Shown here in pieces: positions 24,725 through 35,978 of a stretch of 64,000 nt of DNA (its first letter is position 1; each line of letters begins with the position of its first letter). The DNA is taken from positions 457,290,390 through 457,354,389 of the forward strand of contig CM077672.1 of assembly GCA_039707655.1 (NCBI GenBank), in the 5' to 3' direction. Source of the stretch: Elymus sibiricus. Its lineage: Eukaryota > Streptophyta > Magnoliopsida > Poales > Poaceae. Both the position numbers and the translations under genes were made by a program. The notes below the pieces were generated by a model that was not told the origin of the DNA, searched no databases, and was given only the letters and a program-made list of their open reading frames with translations.

Positions 24725-25100
24725 GCGATCCGGAACAATTCCGGTTTAGTGATTTTCATCTGCGAAAAGCATCTGAAGCGGTTCCGGCAGTTCCGGAACA
24801 TTTCCGGTTTTCATCCCGGAAAATTCCAGAAAGTTTCCAGAATGATTCTGGCACCCTCCAAGAATTATCAGGCATGTGCCGAAACCAATCTGACTTTATG
24901 GTATCCTCTGAAACAACTTTTCAGTTTTACCGGAACTATTCCGATATCCTCTCCGGAACGTTTCCGTTTCGTCCGAAACTTTTTCGGTGAATTTCTCTCA
25001 GACTCCCCGTCTAGTATTCAGCAGATAGATGACCCTTAAGCGTGTGACCCTATAGGTTCGGTGAAGTATAGACATGACCCGGAACACTTTCCGATCAATG
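24725..25100. promoter_or_regulatory. Cluster of GGAANNNTTCC palindromes in LTR U3
   Basis: Perfect or near-perfect palindromes recur upstream of the TATA box: ggaacaattcc, ggaacatttcc, ggaactattcc, ggaacgtttcc and ggaacactttcc, plus half sites. The 3-base spacer is nearly constant while its sequence varies, which is what a binding site for a dimeric protein would look like. The binding protein is unknown. Confidence 0.55.
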
Positions 25101-25943
25101 ATCAACATCGGAGCCGTGGACACCCATATTGACCCCTATACCCACACGAATGAATATTCGAGTGAACCTCCAGTTGCCGTGTGCTATTCCTGTTGCTTCG
25201 CGATATGTTACAAATACCCGAGGTGAGAAACATCGGCATCCTCGTGGATCAACACTTGTCCACAATGCCAGTTACCTCGTTGCCGGTATTGTTCTCTTTT
25301 CTCGTTCCCGTGTTCCGGCATCCCTGTGATCAAATCACCCTGTGTCTGGCCAGACGATGATGGATACCGTAACACCGAGAGGGCCCAGAGATATCTCTCC
25401 ATCGTCGGAGGAGCAAATCCTAATCTTGAGCTATCAAGTCCCTTGACATACTTTTCCATGAACCCGTAAGCCGCCGTAATAGCCACCCATTTACGGATGA
25501 CGTTTAACAAACCCCAAAGTTCATGAAGCAAGCATGAAGAAACTCGACACTCTCATGGTCTAAGGAATTATGCAAACATTAACTTCTCTGTGTTATTAAC
25601 CATAAACTTATGACGAATGTATCTCATAGCATAACATCAATCGGGTCGATTCAACACAAGTGTTCTACCAACAATTGTGCCCTCAAAATTGCCGGCATAG
25701 CCATGCCCATGATCAGGAAAACAGGATCATCATGCAATACTTGAGCCAGTCATAGAGGCTTGACTAGGAATACATTTTACCGTTTATTATCCCACACGTG
25801 CATATGAGTCTTCCTCCGAGCCTCGTGGTTATTGTAGACTCGAGAACCATAGCAGTTATAGCATGGAACATAAACCTAATTATGAACAGGGAGATAATCA
25901 ATAACATTTATTATTGCCTCTAGGGCATATCTCCTACAATAAA

Positions 25944-27930
25944 TAAATGACGTCTATGAAATAGCGGGTGTACTAGATTACCGCACCCATAGCCAACAAT
26001 TACTCAAATAACATCACATTCATAAAAGGGGTTCAAGAGTCGTTACAACCCATCACGGAGGCCGTGATGGGGAAGGAGGAAGGAGTGGTGTTTGTGAAGA
26101 CGGCGGCTCACACGGCAGCAACGTCGCATGGTCGCACCTCGGCGGTGGTGTCCCCTATGGTGGCTTCCTTCCAGGCCTTCCTTCAAGGTTGCAATGGATA
26201 TGGGAGCTTGGCACAACCCCCTAATGCCTCTTGTGATGTAGAGGAGATATCAATATGACGAACGATGAATATGATGGCCGATGGCTAGGGTTGAAGGTGT
26301 ATTTGTAGTCAGCCTCCACGGGTCTCCTTCGTGGATGTGGCTCCTCTCCTTTTATCCAAGGGCTCTAGATGAGTCAAACCCTCTCCCAAAACATCCCTTG
26401 ATGCTCAAGGAAGTCGTGGGAACAAACGGGGCTTAAATCCACGAAGAATCGCAGAAGTCACATCTGTTTTCGCGGCCCTGGGCACTTGGTACGAGCACAT
26501 CTGCTTGTACCCCGCCCCTTCTTCCCCTCTAGAGTCTACCCATGTTGTTTTGTATTTTGGTCACCATTTCCTCGTACGAATCTCCGATTTTGACGTTCGT
26601 GGGCTTGTTGGATTCGTATCAAAAAGCCCGATATATCCATGGTATTGGATCTTCATGCTGACTTTATGGGAAATCTCAAATGGGCAAACTCCACATAAGA
26701 CCTTCATCTGGGCCATGTAAATCGTCTGTATTGATTCCACCCTTGGACATTTCATTGTGCTAAGTCCATGGGAGTTCCAAATCGCCTACAAACACAACAA
26801 AACAAAGAAAACTAATAAAAACTAACAAAAACTAAAGACTATGCAATGCTCTAGTTAAAACTAATGCAAACTAGAAATAATGCATAATGGACATGTGAAT
26901 GATATGAATGGCTCAATGGCACATGATATATGGAGTTATTATGCAACAAATGAGCTTTAAAATGGGTCTAAAATAGAGCCAGCAGCAGCCACGAACGATG
27001 CTGCTTTCGTTAACGCCGCTTAATGGGGCGACACTTGATTTTAGAGGTAGTGGGATGAGAGGAGATGCTTTTGGACGGGGCATCCACCGGAATGAATCAT
27101 GATTGGGCGTGACAACAATGAAGTTAAGGGCATCAGAGGTCCATTCCCGGTGGCGGAGGTCGATTTCGGGCACCAGACCTTGATTCCCGGTGATCGATCC
27201 CAGTGCTCCCAGTGGCAGGTAGTTGAGAAAAGTGCCCCTCCCGCCATGCCCACAAAAATTATAAGTGCGGTGTAAAAATTTGCCTCCCCACCCTAAATGT
27301 AAATGTTGGATGAGCATTTCTAGAGTGCACTTTTTAAAATAAGGGTTAGGTGGCTTTGAGGTAGTCTGCTAGAGTTCATTTTTTTGCCCTCCCAACCTTT
27401 ATCATGGCAACTATTTTAAAGGCTTGGTGGTTTTAGAAGATCGGCTAGAATTGCTCTGAGAGGTATGAGATGTTGTTTGGCAAATTCACTCCCTTGCGTC
27501 CAGCCACGGGCACTGTCGAACGTTCCTCGTGCGCTTGGGACCGCATGGTTATCAGGGTGAGAGCAACGACTGTAGTGGGGGGTTGGCTTCACAGGGAGGG
27601 CGTTGCATGCAGTGTGGACGGGTGCCACAAGTGGCACTCTTTTCCCTTTTTGCCTCAACCCTTTTTTTTGCAGTTTTGAAATTGATTTCTGTAAAATTCT
27701 AAAATCTGAAATTTCACAAGTTTGAAAATTCCAAAAGACGGCGCACAAATTTATGAAAATCCACACTGCAAATTCAAAAAGTTCCAGAGAAGGAAAACTT
27801 GCTAAAATGAAAACTTTTGTCTTTGGCATGTCGAAAAATGAGCATACCGGCCTGCCCACAAGTTAGCCATGCCGGCTGTTTCGCTGGGCGCGAATGATTC
27901 AAGGAGTGGGGAGGGAATCAATGAGGCCAA
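25944..27930. other. Unclassified repeat-like sequence right of the Copia element
   Basis: No gene with supporting motifs was found. The stretch 25944-26930 may be the continuation of the older repeat interrupted at 16368. About 26775-26885 is an A-rich tract of short aaaactaa-like units. Confidence 0.35.
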
Positions 27931-27934
27931 TTTT

Positions 27935-28110
27935 CATATACTGCTTTCGCCATAGTATTTCATGGGGCATGGGGAGACGAGAAATGTATTTCGTTTCAGA
28001 TTTATTTAAAACTTTTAAAAATATGATTTTCAAAAATTCAGATTCCATGGAGCCCTCATGTAAAAAATCCTCAGTCGTAAAAGAACTATTTTTTAGGAAG
28101 TCAACATTAT
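27935..28110. repeat. Segment duplicated at 54290-54575
   Basis: The order catagtatttcatgggg, gagaaatgtattt, aaaacttt, a T/A-rich piece, ccatggagcc and tttttaggaagt is shared with 54300-54570. The second copy is interrupted by a 100-bp Stowaway at 54452-54551. Both copies lie on the downstream side of B3-related blocks. This shows that the duplicated unit was larger than the B3 gene. Confidence 0.7.
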
Positions 28111-28369
28111 CCCTTATGCTTCCATAACTGCCCAAATATTTTGGGGATGTCCACAAAAACACATGACACCTGACACTTGCCCCTACATTTGAGCAGAATT
28201 TGCCTTCTCTCTCCCATCCGGACCGGAGGGTTTTTGGGCGGGCCGAATACAACATGCGCAAGGGGGGGTGGTGGTGGTGGTGGTGGTTCTCCCTTCTGCT
28301 CAGCACCCACCCGAGCGAGCGCTCGGAAGAGAAGACCATCCCAAGGCACCTCAAACAAACAAACAGGAC

Positions 28370-28793
28370 CGGTTCGAGGCTGGTGTGTGAAGGGCTTCTG
28401 GACAATGCCTGGGTCAGGGATATTGGAGGCGCCCTTTCCACTCGGGCCTTGATATGCAGTACATATCTATGGGACGCACTTGCTGCCTTGGAGTATGACC
28501 TGCAGCAGGAGGACACTTTCTCTCTGGATGTGGAGTAAATCCGGTGCATATTCTGCTAGTTCTACCTATATGATGCTGTGTCAGGGCTCAACGCAGTTTG
28601 GAGCACAATGGCTTTGGAGAGCTTGGGTGCTGCTGAATTGCAAGATATTCGTTTGGCTCGCAATACGTACCGAATATGGAATTCCGATCGACGAGTAAGG
28701 CATGGTCTGTAGGATAATATGATGCCCTGCTACCTCTCCCTGCAAGAACAAGACACTGCTGATCATCTGCTCATCAAGTGTGTTTATACAAGA
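28370..28793 (+). pseudogene. LINE reverse-transcriptase 3' part: zf-RVT region, left half
   Basis: Plus-strand frames carry the end of a plant LINE ORF2. One frame holds RDIGGALSTRALICSTYLWD, the next SKSGAYSASSTYMMLCQGS and WLWRAWVLLNCKIFVWLA, and the next ADHLLIKCVYT. This is the zinc-binding region downstream of the reverse transcriptase. At least two frameshifts and one in-frame TAG break it. It stops abruptly at 28793, and the LINE resumes at 38110. Confidence 0.8.
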
Positions 28794-31084
28794 CTAGATG
28801 ACCCGTTGCGCAAAGGGCGATAGCGAACCAAGCTTTCAAACCATGCAAGTTAGAATATTTATTATTTAGAGACTAACGTACGCCTACTTATATTGCCTTG
28901 TGAATGTTACCATACTATTGAATTAGGAGTGATAACATGGTGTATTCTTCAATAGCTCTTTCCCCCATTCCCTCCTCCTATTTATAAAACTGTAATAGTT
29001 ACAAAAGTACTTTGGCTAACAAATCACAATTCTACACAAACAGGTAAATACATAAGATGTTTATATCAGGGAATAAACCCAAGGGAATAACCTTTGCAAA
29101 GTTAAGTAAAAGGTATCATATGAGATATATTGATAAGCGGTAACATATGACCAATAAGCATGTGATGTGTTCCACTATTTAGTTTCAAGCACAAGAAGTT
29201 TCAGGTACCTATCAATTTCATATAAGCATTTTATATTAGAATTTTGGACGGTCTCAAAGAATGTGCACCACTAATTAACACATGCAACCATTCTTACATA
29301 GCGAAGCTTCAGTTACTTTCAGTAGCTTGAAACTCAGAAAGCATAATTTGTTCTCAGTCCTGTATAAGACTCATTTAAACCCTCCTGGTGCATTCAATTT
29401 TGAAACCTTGTAGTAGAATCTGAAACATCACTGTGCACAAAGGTTATTCTTCTACTGAGTCACCGGACGAATAAACACATGTCACCATGATCAAGGCCTC
29501 AACCAAGCGACATGGTTATCTTTTAGAAAATATATGTAGAATCTCCCGTCGTCGGACTTAGTCCCCCAAAATGCGGAGACCTAGAGACATAAAAACAAAT
29601 TAGCGCCACATAGTTAATGACAGAGAACCTATCAATGAAATTTCATCTAAACCACCGAAATTTACCGGTTGCGCCAATGACTCAAGTACCTGATTTAAAA
29701 CAATATTTATCTGCTTAGCATTTGGTACCGACATTTTTTCCACGGAATAACATCACAAGTTTTAGGATACCTCTTCTAATTGAAGATGTAAAAGCCCCGC
29801 TTACATCATGGACTATAACAGTGTCCCTTTGACTAATATATATGTAATAATATTAATGTATGAACAGGTATATTATACCAGTGTGCCTCTGCTAGTTAAC
29901 TTCCCTTTATTATAAGTGTGCAACAAGCATTACTCTTTGCATATATAAATAGTAAGCTGGCGATCTGCTGGATTCTATAACCCATATATTAAAAATAAAA
30001 TCCTTTATCAGTAGGCAGCTAACATTGGTTTGGGCATACATAAACAATAAGCAGGTGGTATACTGAATTCTGGAACACCCGCATTAATTATGTGCACTTA
30101 GCCTTCCCTTATCAGCAGGCAGCAAATATTCTCCCAAAGAAGTAATCTCATGTATTGCAAAAAGCTAAGAAAACTGGCACATCCCACACACGTTGATATT
30201 AACCAACATGCACGTATCTGTCCTAAAGCAGTAAGCATGAAGCAAACCAAGCATAAGCACTAACAGGAAAAACCTTCTCATGTCTCCCAACAGTTCAAAA
30301 AACCTTCAGGAATGCCTACTAATTAGCAAGGCCATGTTCTAGCGTACAAAGAAATTATTTCCATCCAGTATATAATGCAGAAACAAGTATTCTATGGAAG
30401 GATATATTCATATATACCAAATAGACATAGTATAAGTTCCAACGATAATGTCATGCCTGTAGCAGAGACATAGCCTCAAGAAACCGTGTCCATAGTAAAT
30501 AACCCATTACAGCAGAAACCAGAAGCCAACATCAGTGTGGTTCGCAAGAAGATGAAGCCATTATGTTCATGCCTAGCACAACAGCAAATCGAAGACAACC
30601 TACTTTACATGGCAAAAAATCTAAGCAAATTTAGAATGGAAAATTTAAGCAAAGAATTCAGATTATTGCTTTTCCTATAGAGGCCCTATAACCTGAATAT
30701 AGCTGCACAGAAGATCATCAGGTAAAAAAAAACTTTAGTAGATTCATGAAAGCAAATGCCAAGATAAAAGGTCTGACATAACTGTCCAGATTTTGTATCA
30801 ATCAGTCATATATATACAAGCATTTTGCCTCTATAAACAACATTTTAATGGTGGAGTAATCTATCTGAACAATTTTAAATTAAAAACAAAATATCTAAGA
30901 CTAAGCTCTGGTTGGTGTATTTTAGAGAAGTTCAGTTCGGCGAAACTACGGAAGCAAAGGTCTGAAGATACCGATACACATCGAACTCTGTATTTCCATC
31001 AGCCTAAAAATTCCGAGAATTACATGGTACTGATACACGTCGAACTCTGTTAAAGCGGTACAGTTACAAGGCCAGAAAGGCGGT

Positions 31085-33117
31085 TCAAGTAACGATGCAG
31101 GGTGCTGAACAGGCCTGCTTCAACTTCTTCAGAGATTCTTCTGCATCTGCTAGCTTCTCTGAAACTGTTTTCTCAAGATCAGAAGAGTAGCCTTTTTCTT
31201 CTTCCCTGTTTCAGAGGTAGTATTTGAGTGCGAGCAAAGAGCCTTCCACACACAAGAACTGTTGAAAAGACAAGTAACAGCAAAGATCTTTCCTACACAA
31301 GCAACAGCAAAGAACTGTTGAGAGCATCGTCAAATTTAAAATTTCTGAAATTTTACGACAAATTTTGACCCAAAAAAAGTTCTCGGAATTTTTTTAACTT
31401 TCACAGATCATCGACCATACCAAGGGTAGCAATCTGGGAAAGTTTCAACCCATTTGGTCCAGCACGTTGAGAGCATAGTCAAAATTAAAATTTCTGCACT
31501 TTTTTGACAAATTTTGACCCAAAAAAAAGTTCTCAGTTTTTTTTTTTTGAAATTTCCACAGATCATCAAACCTACCAAATGTACTAATCTGGGAAAGTTT
31601 AAAAAATATATATGAATAATTCCTAAAAGGAAGGCAGTGGTAAGCGAATAAATTTCAGTTCAACGGCATTGTTCCAAATATCGGCCAGTTAATCGGCATC
31701 TCGGTCAGTTAATCGCTACTCGGTTGGTCACCGAATAGCCGATTAACTGATTAATCGGCCGATTAACTGGAAAATTCGCCTATTTATCCCTACTCAGCAC
31801 CCGACTGATATGGTACCAGTTACCGATATCCTAAACATTGCAAATCGGGTATCTAAACTATTCTCTCAGCAGTATAATGTTTTTCCTGCATTCTTATAGA
31901 AAAGAAAGCAAGTAAAAAGTAGGAGGTACTTTCTAGAAAGCAGCAAGATTGAAGTATACACCTGATTTATTTGTAAGATGTATCTTTATTATATTCAGCA
32001 TATAACATGTTTGACAACAATAGGGGGTGGAAATAAATATTGCTACAGCTTTGAACAAAAGCTAGTTAATATAGCTCTGTATTGTTGCATGTCGTTATCT
32101 GAATTCAGTAAATGTACTATGCTTGTGCTCTTTAGGAAACATCTCCAAAGATTTGCAATAATTCCAGTATAACATCTCCAAGCTTTTGAAGTGATGTTCA
32201 TTATTATTCTTTCATAGAGAGTTGTTTACTAATTTCAGTTCTTCTTGAAACATCACACATCACTGGCTACTGCTTCATTTCCAAAATGGGAATGCGCCAA
32301 AAATACATAGCCTAAAATTACATAATACACCTTGACCGACAGTTTGCGAGAGGAACTTCAGAAAACAAGGGAATATTAAGAAAAAAAGAAACTGAGAAAT
32401 ATTGTAATGACTACGAAGTTGTCTTTCTGAATGTGATCAGCCCTTCTAAGGTAATATTGCAAGGTGCACAACACCTTGTAAGTTGCAGAAACACATATGG
32501 GGATCTTCAAAAAAATCAAACCTTCGAAGCACTTTCACTGTCTAAATAGTAAATTCTAATTCTTGGGAACTTAGAAAGATAAAATCAATGCTGACATGCC
32601 AGTGGAGAGCATAGTGAACACAATAGTGCTTAAGAAATTTGTCTGTGATCTTCTCTAGATATGGTTATAACATCGCCTTGCATGAATACATAATGGCATA
32701 ATTGAAGACATTGGATAATATTCTACATGCACTGGGTGGTCTATTTAATGTTCTTAAAGGATCCATGTCAAAAGATAAGAATTTGACAGTATAAAAAGTA
32801 CAAGAACACATGTGTAGTTATTGACAGAAACAGAGAAGTAACTATAATCCAAACAATGCTTCAGCAAGAAAACATACTTGCTCTTAACTGGACAGCAGTA
32901 ACTATAATCCAAACAATGCTTCAGCAAGAAAACATACTTGCTCTTAACTGGACAGCAGCCGTTGCTCGCGAAGTGTTGTTGGCCATCTGAAGAGCAGGTG
33001 CGGGAGAGAGACGAGTGGCGGCCTGATTTTGGCTGTCATCAGGGTCGGGCTCCGCCTCCCTTAGCTTCTTCACGTCGAGGACTGGCCTGAATTTATTTGG
33101 GCGTCGGTACCCTGACT
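31085..33117 (-). CDS. Captured fragment of an unrecognised coiled-coil gene
   Basis: Two exons read well on the minus strand. Exon 32938-33117 (180 bp) encodes SGYRRPNKFRPVLDVKKLRE and then a polar tail ending before donor GTATGT. Exon 31085-31205 follows an ACAG acceptor, encodes SSDLEKTVSEKLADAEESLK, which is likely coiled coil, and ends at a TGA at 31085-31087. Phases of the two do not match directly, so at least one exon between them is missed or lost. A GC-rich start with TATA-like CTAAATAGG near 34095 may be its promoter. I do not recognise the family. Lying inside a Helitron, it is probably a gene fragment. Confidence 0.45.
31317..31605. repeat. Imperfect 149-bp tandem duplication
   Basis: The stretch starting gttgagagcat at 31317 recurs at 31466 with shared tttgacccaaaaaaa, cacagatcatc and aatctgggaaagttt. 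It lies in an intron of the captured gene. Confidence 0.75.
31675..31790. repeat. Inverted repeat rich in ccagttaatcgg
   Basis: The motif ccagttaatcgg (about 31686) and its reverse ccgattaactgg (about 31760) plus further gttaatcg/cgattaac copies form a foldback region of about 110 bp. It may be a remnant of a small DNA element. No target duplication was found. Confidence 0.45.
32837..32956. repeat. Exact 60-bp tandem duplication across a splice donor
   Basis: Two identical 60-bp copies start at 32837 and 32897 (agtaactataatccaaacaa and onward). Each contains the minus-strand donor GCAA|GTATGT, at 32932-32937 and 32872-32877. The captured exon therefore has two equal donors 60 nt apart. Use of the distal one adds a TGA stop. 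Confidence 0.9.
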
Positions 33118-34650
33118 CTTGGAATGTAACAAAGGATTAATGGATTAGTAACAAAACTAACTGATTGTAGCTTGCATATATTATATGTACTCACTATTTT
33201 ATTGAGACATATCAACACTATAATGCTGAAAATGCATGTAGATCAACATAACTGCACAAAAACCACCCATGCACGACACTGAAAATTATACGAGCGGCTA
33301 GAGCTATTTTGTGGTGATCAAAACAATATATATTCAAGGAAATCTGTATTTATACATGGATAATATCTAACTTGAAAGGCCAAATTAGATTTAGGACATC
33401 AAACTATGGCCTGTTTGAGAACACCAAACTAAACTCCTGCTTGCTCAATTCAGAAGACGAAAAAAGCTTCAGCTGGTACAACATCAAAGCGATTTTTGCA
33501 GAGTTAGCAGAATTTCATTGCCATGAATTAGTGGACGGCGAGATTTAGGCATTTTTCCATTGGAATTATCGACACACTCTTTAATCCTCGCGGTCATCCA
33601 GATGTATAGTACATACCAATCTAGCATACAAGTGTATGGCCCAGCTTGAATCACATGGGATGATGAAATACATAGGCTATGGATATGACGAACCTGGAAA
33701 AGATAGGCAAATAACACAAATGATTACCTGCAGGCTGCATCGTCATTCATAATTGACCACTTAAAGCTTGGAGGCCGTCATCCACGCCGATGCTTGGCCC
33801 TTCCCATCCTAGCCGTCTCTATCTTGGATGGCCGACATGGAGAAAGGGGCTTGAGGAGGAAGATGGAGAAGCCGTGCATCCGAGGCCTAGATTGGGGACG
33901 AATTACCCTTCCTATATTAGACACCAAGTCATTAACTAAAAAGAAGGTGGCGAGAGAAATCCATACCTGATGGATAGTACAGAATGGGATGAAATCATAT
34001 GTCCCCTGCAAAGCATCTCCATAGAAGAGGGAAAGAGGGTGGGGAGGGGGGGAGTTGGCCGTCGCTCCCGCTCCCGTGGTCTCGACCGCCGCCTATTTAG
34101 GCTATTGCAGCCCCGCATCGCTCGATTTCGCTGGGTCCCTTGTTCCTCCTCCAGACCACGGCCAGACAGAGAGAGATCGAGGAGATGGATGACGAGGGTA
34201 GCCGAACCCTAGCCACATGAGCTCCTTCCTCCTCCACGGCCAACACCGCATGGCCGGCTGCTGCTCCCCTCGTCCCGCCGAGTCCGGATCGAGGCCGCGC
34301 TCCTCTGCTCGAGCTCCTCCTGCCGAGGCCGCGCCCGTCGAGGCAGAGCACGGGGCGGCCGCATCTAGGCCACCACGCGACACGGACGAGGCGACTAGGT
34401 CGAGATATTTTCACCTTGGTCGCTAATCCAATCGCACCCACCTCGTCCTTTCGATGGAACAGGTAACGAGGTCCACCCGCCATCGACTCTCGAAGCAGCC
34501 ACGAACGTAAGAAAAGACCGACGGTTGACCAGACGCCAGCAGCCAGAAAAAAACACTGTTACTGCTCGAGTAACTCGATCGTGCGGTCAAAAACGTCGTG
34601 CGCGCTCGATGCCTCTAGAACGGCGGGTAGTCTAGCGTTGTTTATATGTT

Positions 34651-34972
34651 TCTACTACTACTATTAAACAATCGAGTTGTGACAGAAACATTACATCTCA
34701 GCCATACATCCGTCATCTCTCAGTGGACTGGATTGCCTCAATGTTGTATCACATCATTTACCAAAATCAATTACCAATAACATTTACCAAAATCAATTAC
34801 CAATAATTACCGTGATCTACACCATCATAATTACGCAAAACTTACCAACCTGAGCCTATTTTAATCATAATCAATTAGCAATAATTACCGTGATCTAATA
34901 ATTACGCAATAATTACCGCGATCTCGCTCCAACTGGAGACCTTGACGTCGATTGTTTAATAGCAGTAGTAGA
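34651..34972. repeat. 25-bp inverted repeats bounding 322 bp
   Basis: The left arm starts tctactactactattaaaca at 34651. The right arm, read on the minus strand from 34972, is the same with one change (G for A at the tenth base). Between them are repeats of caattaccaataattaccg. The arms look like two Helitron 5' ends facing each other. A simple MITE is the alternative, but no target duplication was found. Confidence 0.7.
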
Positions 34973-35073
34973 TAGATTGCAATTAGCACTGCGCAATTAG
35001 CGACGCCGCTCTCCCTCACGCACGCACGCTCCCCACCTCCACCGAACGGTTAGATGGAAAGAAGGAACGCGGC

Positions 35074-35400
35074 CTACTCCCTGTACTGCTCGCTCCCGGC
35101 CACCATCCACGCACGCGCCGCCGCCAGCGCTCTGGTCCTCGCCGCCGTGCGGTTCCGGACCAGCGCGGCCTTGCCGCCCCTCTGTCTTCGCCGCCGTCCG
35201 GAATAGCACGGCCCTGCCTCCCCGACCGTCCTCGCCGCCGCCCGCAGCAACAGCACGGCCGCCTGCCCGCCCCGACCATCCTCGCCGCCGCCCGCAGCAC
35301 CAGCAGAGGGCCCTGGCGTTCCCCCGTCCTCGCCGCCGTCCGCCAATCCCGCACGGCCTGCCGCCCCGACCATCCTCGCCGCCGTGCGCGCCAACACCAG
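35074..35400. repeat. GC-rich degenerate minisatellite
   Basis: About seven copies of (ga)ccatcctcgccgccg(cc)cgc recur at roughly 43-60 bp spacing, with variable agca/aaca inserts. The block ends at a plausible plus-strand donor CGCGCCG|GTATG (35472). An ATG-started plus frame from 35055 runs into a stop near 35200, so coding is doubtful. It may be the GC-rich first exon of the captured plus-strand gene. Confidence 0.6.
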
Positions 35401-35978
35401 GGCCCTGCCGCATGAGAACGCGATTGTCCAGGGAATCGGCAGAATCCGCCGCCGTCGTTCTCCACGCGCCGGTATGTTTTGTGTGCGCCATAATAGTCAC
35501 CACTATTCGTTCCACTGCTCCAACTAACACTGCAGCTGCAACACCACTCGGAAACTAGAATGATCGACCAATTGTATTGTCCAATTGTGTTGTCTTACCA
35601 ACACACTATGAATTGTGAGAATGTACAGGGATGGCACAAATTGTTCGATTGTTTTTCTTGCCTTATTATTTACAGCTACATCCCTGCCTAACAACTGTCC
35701 TAAAAACTGAGTTTTTTCGTCTAAAATTTCAGAGATCTCTCACAATTTTAAACACACCATGGTACAAAATTCTTCTAGAAACTAAAAATGGATGCGTAAT
35801 CTATGGTCATTGCACTTTGCTGAACGACGAGAAGTATGTTCCTTACAACTCATGAATCTCTCACCTTTATATATGCACTATCGATGCTTGTACAATAGTC
35901 TGCATAATGGATAGTTCTTACACCCGTTCCCATAATTTATTGGTTTAATTTCAATGTTCCATTTGCACTTGTATTTAG

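Larger units (their letters stand above)
16373..25938 (-). mobile_element. Complete Copia LTR retrotransposon, Angela/BARE-like, minus orientation
   Basis: Two LTRs of 2039 bp (16373-18411 and 23900-25938) bracket a 5488-bp interior. The 5-bp target duplication ataaa is at 16368-16372 and 25939-25943. On the minus strand the order is LTR, primer-binding site (TGGCATCAAGAGC, close to the initiator-tRNA-Met complement), gag/protease zone, integrase, reverse transcriptase, RNase H, purine tract (AAGTGGGAGTC), LTR, which is the Copia order. LTRs open TGTAGGAGATATGCCCTAGA on the minus strand, as in the Triticeae Angela/BARE group. All coding parts are short and interrupted. LTR similarity shows recent insertion while coding is long dead, so mobilisation in trans is implied. 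The exact family name is not certain. Confidence 0.92.
23900..25938 (-). repeat. Right LTR (functional 5' LTR)
   Basis: A 2039-bp LTR. It differs from the left LTR at about five sites seen by eye (near the start, in ggcttcaccgtcc, catattcataa, cggcagttccgg and atcctaatcttg). All are C/T or G/A changes, as expected from deamination of methylated cytosine. At the rate often used for grass LTRs this few differences means an insertion in the order of 0.1 million years ago. Confidence 0.95.
28794..34972 (-). mobile_element. Putative Helitron, minus orientation, with captured gene fragment
   Basis: The left edge reads on the minus strand ...CAACGGGTCATCTAG followed by T. This is a Helitron-type 3' end: CTAG, host T, and a short hairpin (CCC..GGG around TTGCGCAA) a few bases before it. 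The right edge on the minus strand is A|TCTACTACTGCTATTAAACA, a Helitron-type 5' end after host A. There is no target duplication. It carries exons of one unrecognised gene on the same strand (31085-33117 region). No Rep/helicase was seen, so it is non-autonomous. The end calls rest on short motifs and need family comparison. Confidence 0.55.

Noticed and set aside
24725..25100. Heat-shock elements in the LTR
   Set aside because: The GAA and TTC blocks are separated by three bases, not the two required for a standard heat-shock element. They are reported instead as an unassigned palindrome cluster.
28107..28549. Minus-strand frame of 216 codons with poly-His and poly-Pro
   Set aside because: The homopolymers come from a (ggt)n tract on the plus strand. 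The region is antisense to a LINE remnant.
34997..35530. Minus-strand frames of 107-177 codons rich in Gly, Arg and Asp
   Set aside because: Three frames are open at once because of the GC-rich minisatellite. Repeated GGEDGRGG-like peptides are a translation of the repeat, not a protein family.
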